Assembly (NCBI RefSeq): GCF_018598175.1
Contig: NZ_JAHESE010000016.1
Location: forward strand, 62,001-126,000
DNA: 64,000 bases
Reading direction: 5' to 3'
Origin: Dawidia cretensis
GTDB taxonomy: Bacteria; Bacteroidota; Bacteroidia; Cytophagales; Cyclobacteriaceae
The notes beneath the pieces are model-generated. The model saw only the letters and a list, made by a program, of their open reading frames with translations. It did no database searches and had not been told where the DNA came from. This document shows positions 1-7,943 of the stretch, piece after piece. A program made the translations under genes and the position numbers. Position 1 is the first letter of the stretch, and every line of letters begins with the position of its first letter.

Positions 1-44
1 CACCCGAAGAAAAACAAGCCGAGCCCAAGCCGGTTGCGGCGTAA
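1..44 (+). CDS. C-terminal end of an upstream gene (partial)
   Basis: The reading frame starting at base 3 gives PEEKQAEPKPVAA and then a TAA stop at 42-44. Only 13 residues are inside the window, so the protein cannot be named. The charged, alanine/proline-rich tail would suit a Bacteroidota ribosomal or translation protein with a disordered C-terminus, but that is a guess. A strong hairpin terminator follows 24 bases after the stop, which supports this being a true gene end. Confidence 0.6.
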   Translation, partial: PEEKQAEPKPVAA

Positions 45-65
45 AGCATACGCTTTTTGATACTG

Positions 66-100
66 AAAGGCCGCCTCCATCGAGGCGGCCTTTTTTGTTT
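66..100 (+). terminator. Rho-independent terminator
   Basis: GGCCGCCTC (69-77) pairs perfectly with GAGGCGGCC (82-90) around a four-base loop. The stem is extended by AAA/TTT and followed by a T-run at 91-96 (TTTTTTGTTT). It ends the gene whose stop lies at 42-44. Confidence 0.9.
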
Positions 101-136
101 TTAAGGAGATATCAGATCTTGGGGAATGTCTACAGA

Positions 137-154
137 CGCCAGTGTTTGCTGGCG
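137..154. other. Hairpin at the 3' end of the BrkB operon
   Basis: CGCCAG (137-142) and CTGGCG (149-154) flank a six-base loop, just past the stop of the minus-strand BrkB gene. There is no T-run on either side, so it may be a weak or factor-dependent terminator. Confidence 0.35.
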
Positions 155-170
155 CAGCAAAACCTTCCTA

Positions 171-1172
171 TCACCGGAAGCTCTTTCCAAGTTTCTCCTG
201 CTTCAGCTTATCACGAAACTTGCGGGCATTCCAGAGTGCCTGCTGACGGATAGCGTGGTGTAGCGTGGCATTTATTTCATAGCCGATCAACAACACGACT
301 GTAACCAACTGTACCCATACCATAATAGCAATCAACACGCCGATGGAGCCATAGACCTTGTTGTATGTGGCGAAGTTGGTGATGTAATAAGAGAATCCAT
401 AACAGACTCCCAGTGTGAGCAGGGTCGCGATGAATGAGCCGATGGAAAAGAAACGCCAGTTGTAGTGGATCGCCGGGCCGAAATAGTATAGTGCCGAGAT
501 GGCGATAAAGAATACGATGAAGATAACCACAAAGCGTAGGAAAAACAGCAGGAATACAGTAAAGCTGGTGAGGTGCAGCCAGGAGAATTGCTCGAAGTAT
601 TCCAGCACCAACTGACCCACTACCAGCAGGATGATGGCCAGGAACACCACAAACGCGAGGTTAAAGGTAAGTCCTGTGGCGATGAGCCGGGTCTTGAGGC
701 CGCTGCGGCGCTCGACCGTGCGGTAGCAGGCGTTGAAGGCGCGGATGAGGGCCATCGTGCCGTTGGTGGAGAGGTATATCGAAAACACAAAGCCCAACGA
801 CAGCAGACCACCGCGTTGGTTGCTGACGATGTCCATGACGGTAGGGGAGATCACATCGTACATACTGGTGGGCATCATGTCGCCCAGAAACCCCAGAATG
901 CTTTCGTTGGTGATGTCCGGAAAGAACCGGGTGAGGTAGGGGATCAACGTAAAGAGAAAGATGATGGCGGGGAAAATAGCCAGGATAAAGTTATAGGCCA
1001 CCGCGTTGGACCGGTCCATGATCTCATCTTCTGCCAGGTTGTGAAAGAACAGCTTGACGATCTTATACAACGAAACGTTCTCGTGTTTTTTTAGCCGTAT
1101 TTTCCGAAGCCGGGTAATGAATCGCCGGCCCGGATTCCATTGGAGGATAATGCGTTTGTGTTTATACTTCAT
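171..1172 (-). CDS. YihY/BrkB family inner-membrane protein
   Basis: A 333-residue polytopic membrane protein of the YihY/virulence factor BrkB family, once mislabelled ribonuclease BN. Hydrophobic segments lie at about 58-80, 123-145, 165-190, 203-230, 240-265 and 277-300, giving the six-helix core of the family. Family hallmarks are visible: the SNAVAYNFILAIFPA stretch near 55-69, NKVYGSIG (271-278) and GYEINA (297-302). The N-terminal 50 residues are basic and probably cytoplasmic. The molecular role of the family is not settled. It is the last gene of an operon after mltG and a thioesterase, 75 bases downstream of the latter. Confidence 0.9.
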   Translation of the reverse strand: MKYKHKRIILQWNPGRRFITRLRKIRLKKHENVSLYKIVKLFFHNLAEDEIMDRSNAVAYNFILAIFPAIIFLFTLIPYLTRFFPDITNESILGFLGDMMPTSMYDVISPTVMDIVSNQRGGLLSLGFVFSIYLSTNGTMALIRAFNACYRTVERRSGLKTRLIATGLTFNLAFVVFLAIILLVVGQLVLEYFEQFSWLHLTSFTVFLLFFLRFVVIFIVFFIAISALYYFGPAIHYNWRFFSIGSFIATLLTLGVCYGFSYYITNFATYNKVYGSIGVLIAIMVWVQLVTVVLLIGYEINATLHHAIRQQALWNARKFRDKLKQEKLGKSFR

Positions 1173-1247
1173 CGTGTGCTGTGCATTTGCCCGTATACGA
1201 TGTGCTACGGTTGTTAAAGCTAACGACTGGCGGCTAATAACAAAAGC

Positions 1248-1652
1248 CTAAAAGTACGGTGCGAGCAGATCTTCCATCGCCTGTGGCGGGCGGCAAGGCC
1301 GGGTGGTCGTTTTGTTGACAAAAACCAGGAGTGTTTCACCCTGGTTGATCAGCTTATTGGCCTCGTTAAAGATCTCGTATTCAAACTTGATGCGAATGCC
1401 GGGCTTCTCGCGAATGGTTGTGACAATGCGCAGCAGCTCGTCGTAACGGCCCGGCGCCAGGTATTTGGCGTGGTTTTCCAGTACCGGCAGCATCACTCCC
1501 ATGTCTTCCAACGCCTTGTAGCTCATGCCCAGCTGGCGCATGGCCTCTACGCGGGCTACTTCGTAGTACATGGCGTAGTAGCCATAATACACATAGCCCA
1601 TCTGGTCGGTCTCGCCGTAGCGTACCCGCACGGTTGTTTCGGAACGATACAT
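1248..1652 (-). CDS. Acyl-CoA thioesterase, YbgC/FadM hotdog family
   Basis: A 134-residue single-domain hotdog thioesterase predicted to hydrolyse acyl-CoA thioesters in the cytoplasm. The catalytic region ETDQMGYVYYGYYAMYYE covers residues 14-31, with Asp16 as the expected 4HBT catalytic residue. The length is normal for the family. The ATG at 1652 is preceded by a purine-rich AAGGAAGT, a fairly good Shine-Dalgarno for this phylum. It starts six bases after the mltG stop, so the two are cotranscribed. YbgC members are often linked to the Tol-Pal envelope system, but no tol genes are nearby, so the substrate stays unknown. Confidence 0.9.
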   Translation of the reverse strand: MYRSETTVRVRYGETDQMGYVYYGYYAMYYEVARVEAMRQLGMSYKALEDMGVMLPVLENHAKYLAPGRYDELLRIVTTIREKPGIRIKFEYEIFNEANKLINQGETLLVFVNKTTTRPCRPPQAMEDLLAPYF

Positions 1653-1658
1653 ACTTCC

Positions 1659-2714
1659 TTACTGCTGTTGTCTTCTCAGGGCTTCGCCCTTTTTCTGTTC
1701 GATGGTAAGCGCTTTTTGGTAACGGGCGGCGTTACGCATGTGCTCTTCGTAGCTGTTGGTAAAATTATGCTCACCCGAAAAGTCCTCCTTTGCACACATA
1801 TAGTAATAATCGGTGGGGGTATAATTCAACACGGCGTCGAGCGAGTGGATCTCCGGCATGTTGATCGGCCCCGGTGGCAGTCCGGGATATTTATAGGTAT
1901 TGTACGGCGAGTCGATTTCTTTGTGGCCGTTCAGTACGCGTTTCAGCGAAAAGTCACCGACCGCAAAGACCAGCGTGGGGTCGGCTTGCAGGGCAATGTC
2001 TTTGCGCAGGCGGTTCAGATACAAGCTGGCGATGACGGGAGCTTCGCTCTTGCGAATGGATTCGGCTTGTACGATAGATGCCAGGATGGAAACCTCCATG
2101 GGCGTGAGGCCGGCCTTCCTGGCTTTCTCGACGCGCTCGGCACTCCAGAAGCGATCGTACTCCTCGTGCATGCGATTTACCAGGCCATCGGGTGAAATGT
2201 TATAGTACACTTCGTAAGTATTGGGAATGAACATGGCCAGTACGTTGTCTTTCGTAAAGCCATTGCGGTTGCTCATGGTAAACTTGACTACCGCTGCTTC
2301 AAACTCCTCGGGCGTCATGCCCAGGTTGCGGGTGATGCGTTGGGCGAGGTCTTTCACCAGCCGTACGTTGTTAAACGTGATCTTCACGGGCTCCTGCTTA
2401 CCCGCCCGCAATATGCGCAAGGCCTCCAGGTTGGTCATGTTGCTGCGGAGCACGTAGCGACCGGCCTTGATTTGGTTGGCGTAGCCGGTCAATTTGGCCA
2501 GAAAACTGAAGGAAATGAGGTCGTTAACATACCTTCCCTTGTGAAGCTTTGCCTGGAGATCTTTAAAGTTGTCTTTTTCGTCGACAACGAGGAGTTTGCT
2601 ATCCATCTGCACCAGGATGTTTGGCGTGTACACGATCTGATAGGCGTAATACGCAAACGAAATACCCAGGACGGAAACTACCAGAAAAACAACAATACGT
2701 TTATTCGCTTTCAT
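1659..2714 (-). CDS. mltG: Endolytic murein transglycosylase MltG
   Basis: MltG (YceG-like) cleaves nascent glycan strands in the inner membrane and is thought to end peptidoglycan chain growth. From the ATG at 2714 the protein has 351 residues: a short basic start, one membrane anchor at about 5-25, a LysM-like part to about 100, then the YceG catalytic domain. SIVQAES places the catalytic glutamate at residue 218, followed by the conserved LNRL, LQADPT, YNTYKYPGLPPGPI and NFTNSYEEH blocks. A TTG 18 bases upstream is in frame, but the ATG gives the cleaner anchor and sits after a -7 box. It leads the mltG-thioesterase-BrkB operon. Confidence 0.93.
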   Translation of the reverse strand: MKANKRIVVFLVVSVLGISFAYYAYQIVYTPNILVQMDSKLLVVDEKDNFKDLQAKLHKGRYVNDLISFSFLAKLTGYANQIKAGRYVLRSNMTNLEALRILRAGKQEPVKITFNNVRLVKDLAQRITRNLGMTPEEFEAAVVKFTMSNRNGFTKDNVLAMFIPNTYEVYYNISPDGLVNRMHEEYDRFWSAERVEKARKAGLTPMEVSILASIVQAESIRKSEAPVIASLYLNRLRKDIALQADPTLVFAVGDFSLKRVLNGHKEIDSPYNTYKYPGLPPGPINMPEIHSLDAVLNYTPTDYYYMCAKEDFSGEHNFTNSYEEHMRNAARYQKALTIEQKKGEALRRQQQ

Positions 2715-2729
2715 AACACTCTTGAGCTG

Positions 2730-2737
2730 CAAAAATA
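2730..2737 (-). promoter_or_regulatory. -7 box upstream of mltG
   Basis: On the minus strand TATTTTTG matches the Bacteroidota -7 consensus TAnnTTTG exactly, 15 bases before the mltG ATG. The implied leader is only about ten bases. No clear -33 TTTG was found. Confidence 0.4.
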
Positions 2738-2786
2738 CTAAAATGCCCCGGAACCGCGCCCGGGCAGGAATGGTTATCTTTCCAGC

Positions 2787-3416
2787 ATGGCAGCCGAATT
2801 AATAAGCATACACCCCCGTAACCCCGAACCCCGTAAAATCGAACAGGTAGTAGCGGTATTAAAGCGCGGCGGCATCATAATCTACCCCACCGACACCATT
2901 TATGGTATTGGTTGCGACCTCATGAACCGGAAATCGATCGAACGGCTGTGCCAGATAATGAATATCAAACCGCACAAGCTCGATCTTTCGTTCATCTGCA
3001 ACGATCTCAGCCACATTTCCGAATTCGCCAAGCGCATCGACACGCCGGTGTTTAAAATTCTCAAAAAAGCCCTGCCCGGACCGTATACGTTTATCCTTGA
3101 GTCCAGCAGCCGCGTGCCGAAAATATTGGATGTAAACAAAAAGACCGTCGGCATCCGCATTCCCGATCACAACATTCCGCGCATGTTGGTAGAAAAACTT
3201 CAGAACCCGCTCATTACAACATCTATCAAAGACGACGACGCGATCAAGGCTTATACTACCGACCCCGAGGAGATATACGAAGACTTTAAACACCAGGTTG
3301 ACGTGGTCATAGACGGCGGTATCGGCGGCAATGTACCCTCCACCGTCGTCGACTGTACCACTGATCCTATGACCATCATCCGCCAGGGGTTGGGTGATAT
3401 TGAACAGTATTTATGA
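2787..3416 (+). CDS. YciO-like Sua5/YrdC family protein
   Basis: A 209-residue protein of the Sua5/YciO/YrdC fold, whose founding members (TsaC/Sua5) make threonylcarbamoyl-AMP for the t6A modification of ANN-decoding tRNAs. The nucleotide-binding [12 protein letters not shown] lies at 33-44, with LPGPYTFIL (96-104) and TVGIRIPDH (120-128). The opening IHPRNPE, the LSFICNDLS block (67-75) and the ending [13 protein letters not shown] resemble the YciO branch more than TsaC. Automatic pipelines would call it threonylcarbamoyl-AMP synthase; whether it serves t6A is uncertain. It diverges from mltG with 72 bases between the two ATGs, and TATCTTTC just upstream is a one-mismatch -7 box. Confidence 0.88.
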   Translation: MAAELISIHPRNPEPRKIEQVVAVLKRGGIIIYPTDTIYGIGCDLMNRKSIERLCQIMNIKPHKLDLSFICNDLSHISEFAKRIDTPVFKILKKALPGPYTFILESSSRVPKILDVNKKTVGIRIPDHNIPRMLVEKLQNPLITTSIKDDDAIKAYTTDPEEIYEDFKHQVDVVIDGGIGGNVPSTVVDCTTDPMTIIRQGLGDIEQYL

Positions 3417-3476
3417 ACGGTTGGGCAACATTGGCACGTATTGTGTAAAATTGTATAGACTAAAAAACAACTGCCC

Positions 3477-4361
3477 ATGCGAATAATCCCCATGCTGACA
3501 CTGGCGCTGTGTGCTTTTGGCACATGCTATGCACAGCAATCTACCGACTTGTTTCAAACCCGCGATTTCACCGCCGAAAACCTCTTTACCGAAAACATCG
3601 AAGGCCCTGCCTTTGACGCCGCCGGTAAACTGTACGTCGTAAACTTTCAGCAAGACGGCACCATCGGTCAGGTTGCGCCCAATGGTGAAGTATCGCTCTT
3701 TGTAAAACTACCCGACGGTAGCACGGCCAATGCCATTCAGTTTGGCAGCGATGGCACCATGTACCTCGCCGACTTCGCCGGCCATAACGTGTTACAGATA
3801 GACATGAAAACGAAGGTCGTGCGTGTCTATGCACACACCGACGACTTCAATCAACCCAACGATATTTGTATCAACCGCCGCGACCAGATCTTCGCCTCTG
3901 ATCCCAACTGGAAAGAAAGCACCGGCAAACTCTGGCGCATAGACAAGGGTGGTAAGCCCGTGTTGCTCACCGACAAGATGGGCACCACCAATGGCATCGA
4001 GCTCAGCCCCGACGAAAAGATCCTATACGTAAACGAAAGCGTACAAAAGAAAATCTGGGCATTTGATGTTGATAAGCAAGGTAACATCTCCAATAAGCGC
4101 CTCTTTGCTGAGTTTCCGGACTTTGGGTTTGATGGGATGAAATGCGATAAGAAAGGCAACCTGTATGCTACCCGCTATGGAAAAGGTGTTGTCGTGGTAC
4201 TTTCCCCGCAAGGGAAGGTTATTCGCGAGGTGGTGTTGAAAGGGAAGAAATGTAGCAACCTGGTATTTGGTGGTGCCGGGGGGAAGCATGTATATATTAC
4301 GTTGCAAGACCGGAAGGGGATGGAGACATTTCAGAACGACATTCCCGGCAAAGCTTACTAA
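3477..4361 (+). CDS. Secreted SMP-30/gluconolactonase-like beta-propeller protein
   Basis: A 294-residue protein starting with a signal peptide (MRIIPMLTLALCAFGTCYA, 1-19). The rest is a six-bladed propeller of the SMP-30/gluconolactonase/LRE type: repeated GKLYVVNF, GTMYLADFAG, NDICINRRDQIFASDP and GIELSPDEKILYVNES elements mark the blades and the metal-binding asparagines and aspartates. Members hydrolyse sugar lactones or related esters; the substrate here is unknown. Its 3' end overlaps that of recO (opposite strand) by four bases. It probably forms its own transcription unit 60 bases after the YciO-like gene. Confidence 0.85.
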   Translation: MRIIPMLTLALCAFGTCYAQQSTDLFQTRDFTAENLFTENIEGPAFDAAGKLYVVNFQQDGTIGQVAPNGEVSLFVKLPDGSTANAIQFGSDGTMYLADFAGHNVLQIDMKTKVVRVYAHTDDFNQPNDICINRRDQIFASDPNWKESTGKLWRIDKGGKPVLLTDKMGTTNGIELSPDEKILYVNESVQKKIWAFDVDKQGNISNKRLFAEFPDFGFDGMKCDKKGNLYATRYGKGVVVVLSPQGKVIREVVLKGKKCSNLVFGGAGGKHVYITLQDRKGMETFQNDIPGKAY

Positions 4362-5026
4362 CTCAACACCTCCCGCAACACGGGAAGTGATTTAACTTCG
4401 CCGATCGTCTCGATGTGATCGGTATAAAATTTTAGAATAAGCTCCAGCAGCTCACGGCGTTGAACGTTTGTGAGCTGCAGCGGGGCATCGTACTCCGTTT
4501 TAATCAGCGTTTCCAATAGTCCCTCCGTTTCTTCCGTAGCAAAACGCCCACCCACCACTTCGTTCTTGTTATACGCGCCGAAGCCCAGGTGGCGGCTTAG
4601 CTTTAAGAGAAAGAGCAGGTGGAAATTCTCGACGCCTTCCGTTTGACGATCCAATGCTATAAACGAGCGGATCAGGAATTGACACAGCTCCTGCGCGTGG
4701 CTTTCCTCCTTGATGGTCTTGTTGATCATCTCGTTCAGGAACATGGCAATGGTCGACTTGCGTACATCGGTCGGTATAGATTGATAGGGGTAGAGACACT
4801 TGATCTCCTTGATGCGCATGATACCGGCGTTCTCTTTATGATAGACCACAAGGTCCAGTAATGTCATCGGTTGGTATAATGCAATGCGGCTGCGGGCCGA
4901 CTTGCTGCGCACACCGTTGACGATATACGCCTGCATGCCGAACAGCTCGGTAAAGATGTTGACAATAATGGACGTCTCGCCATACTTGGTAAACCGGAAA
5001 ACAACGCCGTGTGTTTTATGCAGCAT
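4358..5026 (-). CDS. recO: DNA repair protein RecO
   Basis: RecO helps RecR load RecA on SSB-coated single-stranded DNA in the RecFOR pathway. The 222-residue protein opens with the OB-fold domain (HKTHGVVFRFTKYGETSIIV, 3-22), including the characteristic Y-G-E-x-S. A helical domain follows, with the family's MFLNEMINKTI and LLFLLKLSRHLGFGAY blocks. The zinc cysteines found in some RecO proteins are not seen. It is the last gene of tdk-porZ-recO, starting one base after the porZ stop. Confidence 0.92.
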   Translation of the reverse strand: MLHKTHGVVFRFTKYGETSIIVNIFTELFGMQAYIVNGVRSKSARSRIALYQPMTLLDLVVYHKENAGIMRIKEIKCLYPYQSIPTDVRKSTIAMFLNEMINKTIKEESHAQELCQFLIRSFIALDRQTEGVENFHLLFLLKLSRHLGFGAYNKNEVVGGRFATEETEGLLETLIKTEYDAPLQLTNVQRRELLELILKFYTDHIETIGEVKSLPVLREVLS

Positions 5027-5027
5027 G

Positions 5028-7226
5028 TTAGTCGATCACGGCGATTTTACCCACGGCGCTTTCGCTGCCATCGGGTGTAGAGGCAAAAACGAGGTATATA
5101 CCGGTAGCGGCGCGTTTGCCGTGGTAATCTTGTACGTTCCAGGAGGCCGTGCCCCCCTGTGCCTGGGTCTGCCAGACCATTTTGCCGCTGATGTCGGTGA
5201 TCTTGACAACGGCGTCGGTCGCTAAACCATTGATGGCCACGGTACCCATAAACGCCGAGGTGACCGGGTTGGGAAATATTTTGACCTGCTGGAATACGGC
5301 CGTGCCTTCGGTGGCATCACCGCGGAACGAGACCAGGCCCTTATCGGTGGCGAAAAATACTTCGCCGGTTTGGGCATTGATTTCGATGTCCAGGATGTTG
5401 TCGGAAAGCAGCGGGCTGTTGGCGGTCGTAAAGTGATGCACGAGGGCTTCGCCCGTGGGATTAAACAGCCAGACGCCGCGGCTGGTGCCCATCCACTTAC
5501 GATTGCCACCGTCGATGGCAATGCTGGTCACCTGGTCATCGCGCAACAGAAAGCGGCTTTCGAAAATAGGCCGCGAGGCGTCGTTGGTCGGGTCAAAGAA
5601 ATAGGATACACCGGCGGCCGTTCCGGTCCAGACGAGGCCGTCGCGGTCGGTCACCGCGGTAAGGACACTGCGGTTCGGCAAAGCACCGGACCCTGCTGTT
5701 TCTGTAATATACTCCGAGCCACCGGTGGCCAGGTCATACACCAAAATACCGCCGTCTACTTCCGGATCCAACACAGCCCACACGTAACCAAAGGGGTCGA
5801 GGGCGAGGTCGATCGGATAACGCGCCGCCGCAAAGGGTGCCGTCACCGACTCCCACGTGTTGTCAGGCTTGAGTAAATGCAGGGGCGTGCTGGTGCCGTA
5901 GTTCGCTACCCATAGCCCTTCTGTTGCGGGCGCCAGCGCGGTGACTTTCACGGCCGTGCCATCGCTCTTCAGCGGGCTGTTGCCGGCCGCCAATACCTTG
6001 ATGTTTCCTCCCTGGTTTACTTCCAGGCCACCCTGGAACGATGCCGCATATACCGTGGAGGTGTGGATGTCGACGGCCACATCGGTAATGTCGGGCAGCG
6101 TGGCCGTTGTGGCCGACCAGGTACCTTGCTCAAATTTGTTGATTATACCGGCGCGGTTCAGCGGCTGGCGTGCGGCGGAATATCCTCCTGACACCGCATA
6201 GATCACACCCCCCGCATATGTCAGTCGCGATGCCGGCGGTCCTGCCGGGCCATTGGGCAGGTATTGTTGAAATGCCCCCGTGTCGTCGGAGAGTAAGCCG
6301 TTAAGCCCGTCACCGATCCAATATTTACCACGGTTTTCTGCCAGGGTTAAGGGCTGCTGAATAAGGACGTCGGTAATGGGTGTGGGTTCGCCGGTACCGG
6401 TAAAGCGCCAGATTTTTCCGCTTTCAATCACGAGCAGTGCTTCACTCGTGGCCGACACAGCCTGAAACGTACTGCCAGCAAAAATACTTTCTTTTATCCA
6501 ACTGCCGGCGGTATACCGGTATAGGCCGTGTGTGTCCAGCGCCGCATATAGCGATCCTTGAAAAATCGCCACAGTCTTCGCGGCTGCGTTAAGCTCACCG
6601 CTGTCGAAGTGTCGCCAGTTTCTAAAGTCCAGCAGGTTGGAGCTCACACGGCCTGCCAGAACACCTTTTTCAGTCGCCAGGAAAATGCTGTCTTCGCGCA
6701 CAGCGGCAGCGTTGATCTTCAAGGTGTTGCCGGTGTTGCCCAGGTCGCGCCACGTTTCTTTTACTTCGGCACGCGGCAGGTCTAGCACCAGCACACCAAA
6801 GTCGGTGGAGAGATAGGCCAGACTGCCTTGCACTAAAATATGGTTGATGCGTCGCGAGCCGGTAATGGTCGACTGGCGCAGCGGGTCGAGGGTCTTGAGG
6901 GTATTGTTCCAGAGTATATCGATTACGCCGTCGTCGTAGGCGATGAGCAGCTGTTTTGTGGTGGCGTCGGCCTGAATGGCGGTGATTGTGCCGCCGTGGA
7001 GGCCGTCGAGCTTCGAAATGACCGAAAGGCTCTTGTCCTCGCGCGCGAAGATCATGATCGCGTTGGCGGAGGCGCCGTATACGTGCGCGTCGTCGGCCGT
7101 GATCGCAGCGATGGCATGAAAGGAGGCGTGCACACGCCAGGTGCCCAGGGGGATGTCTTGCGCCGTGGCCCAGAGGGTCGGCAGCAAAACAGCGGCCCAG
7201 CAAAAGAAGTAGCGGAAGTCTTTCAT
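5028..7226 (-). CDS. porZ: PorZ-like T9SS protein with C-terminal sorting domain
   Basis: A 732-residue secreted protein. It has a signal peptide at 1-23, then a long array of propeller blades beginning IPLGTWRVHASFH, the start typical of the PorZ N-terminal propeller, and further two-component-regulator-type blades (GLWVANYGTS, GLVWTGTAAGVSYF, RKWMGTSRGVWLF). It closes with a type IX secretion sorting domain (KIFPNPVTS, VKITDISGKMVW, ATGIYLVF). In Porphyromonas PorZ is a surface part of the T9SS attachment complex with PorU, PorV and PorQ. The domain order and the recO neighbourhood support porZ, though a generic propeller protein cannot be excluded. It sits 12 bases after tdk and one base before recO. 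Confidence 0.8.
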   Translation of the reverse strand: MKDFRYFFCWAAVLLPTLWATAQDIPLGTWRVHASFHAIAAITADDAHVYGASANAIMIFAREDKSLSVISKLDGLHGGTITAIQADATTKQLLIAYDDGVIDILWNNTLKTLDPLRQSTITGSRRINHILVQGSLAYLSTDFGVLVLDLPRAEVKETWRDLGNTGNTLKINAAAVREDSIFLATEKGVLAGRVSSNLLDFRNWRHFDSGELNAAAKTVAIFQGSLYAALDTHGLYRYTAGSWIKESIFAGSTFQAVSATSEALLVIESGKIWRFTGTGEPTPITDVLIQQPLTLAENRGKYWIGDGLNGLLSDDTGAFQQYLPNGPAGPPASRLTYAGGVIYAVSGGYSAARQPLNRAGIINKFEQGTWSATTATLPDITDVAVDIHTSTVYAASFQGGLEVNQGGNIKVLAAGNSPLKSDGTAVKVTALAPATEGLWVANYGTSTPLHLLKPDNTWESVTAPFAAARYPIDLALDPFGYVWAVLDPEVDGGILVYDLATGGSEYITETAGSGALPNRSVLTAVTDRDGLVWTGTAAGVSYFFDPTNDASRPIFESRFLLRDDQVTSIAIDGGNRKWMGTSRGVWLFNPTGEALVHHFTTANSPLLSDNILDIEINAQTGEVFFATDKGLVSFRGDATEGTAVFQQVKIFPNPVTSAFMGTVAINGLATDAVVKITDISGKMVWQTQAQGGTASWNVQDYHGKRAATGIYLVFASTPDGSESAVGKIAVID

Positions 7227-7238
7227 CCCCAGAAAATT

Positions 7239-7832
7239 CTATCGGTCCGGATCTTTTTTTCGTTCTTTCAAGCCTTGCATAAACGCCTGGCGGCTTCGTG
7301 CCTCATATTCGGAGCGCTGCCCCAGCATGACTTGTTGCTCGTTTTCGGTGAGCCGAAAGGAGAACGAAGCCAGTTCGCCCGTTTGTGCGCAGATGGCATG
7401 AACTTTTGTAACAAATTCCGCCACGGCCAGCAGGTTTGGCATCGACCCGAAGGGCTTGCCTTCAAAGTCCATGTCCAACCCGGCGACAATCACCCGCTTG
7501 CCGGCATTGGCCAGGGCGTTGCAGACGTCTACTATAGCCGGGTCGAAAAATTGCGCTTCGTCAATACCGACCACGTCGCAATGCCCTGCCAGCAGTAAAA
7601 GGTCACTGGCAAAATCCACCGGCGTCGAGCGGATGGTCCGTTCGTTATGCGACACGATATGCTGATCGTGATAGCGCTTATCGATCACGGGCTTAAAAAT
7701 CTCTACCTTCTGGCGAGCGATAATGGCGCGGTTTAGCCGACGAATCAGTTCTTCAGTCTTGCCGGAAAACATGCACCCGGCAATGACTTCAATCCATCCG
7801 CCGCGTCTTCCCAGCTGTGGTTCGATAAACAT
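7239..7832 (-). CDS. tdk: Thymidine kinase (type II)
   Basis: Cytoplasmic kinase that phosphorylates thymidine to dTMP in the salvage pathway. The 197-residue protein has the P-loop GCMFSGKT (19-26), the Walker B-like DEAQFF (91-96) carrying the catalytic glutamate, and the GLDMDFEGKPFG lasso-side block (118-129). Most bacterial type II enzymes bind zinc with two C-x2-C pairs. Here only Cys148 remains (CAQTGELASFSFRL), and the C-terminal pair is replaced by serine/glutamine (EARSRQAF). The structural zinc is therefore probably lost. It is the first gene of tdk-porZ-recO, with TAATTTTA upstream as a near -7 box. Confidence 0.95.
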   Translation of the reverse strand: MFIEPQLGRRGGWIEVIAGCMFSGKTEELIRRLNRAIIARQKVEIFKPVIDKRYHDQHIVSHNERTIRSTPVDFASDLLLLAGHCDVVGIDEAQFFDPAIVDVCNALANAGKRVIVAGLDMDFEGKPFGSMPNLLAVAEFVTKVHAICAQTGELASFSFRLTENEQQVMLGQRSEYEARSRQAFMQGLKERKKDPDR

Positions 7833-7943
7833 GCGCTAAAATTAAGAGACTTTGCACATACGACCTACACCGCGTGTGGGCGATTCACTGAATATCCATT
7901 AACTTTAAGGCCAGAGAAAGCCGTAAAAATCATAAACGAACTC

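Noticed and set aside
1470-2195. 241-codon plus-strand ORF
   Set aside because: Antisense to the mltG/thioesterase genes; histidine/valine-rich translation without family features, typical of a shadow frame.
6840-7598. 252-codon plus-strand ORF
   Set aside because: Antisense to porZ and tdk and spans their junction.
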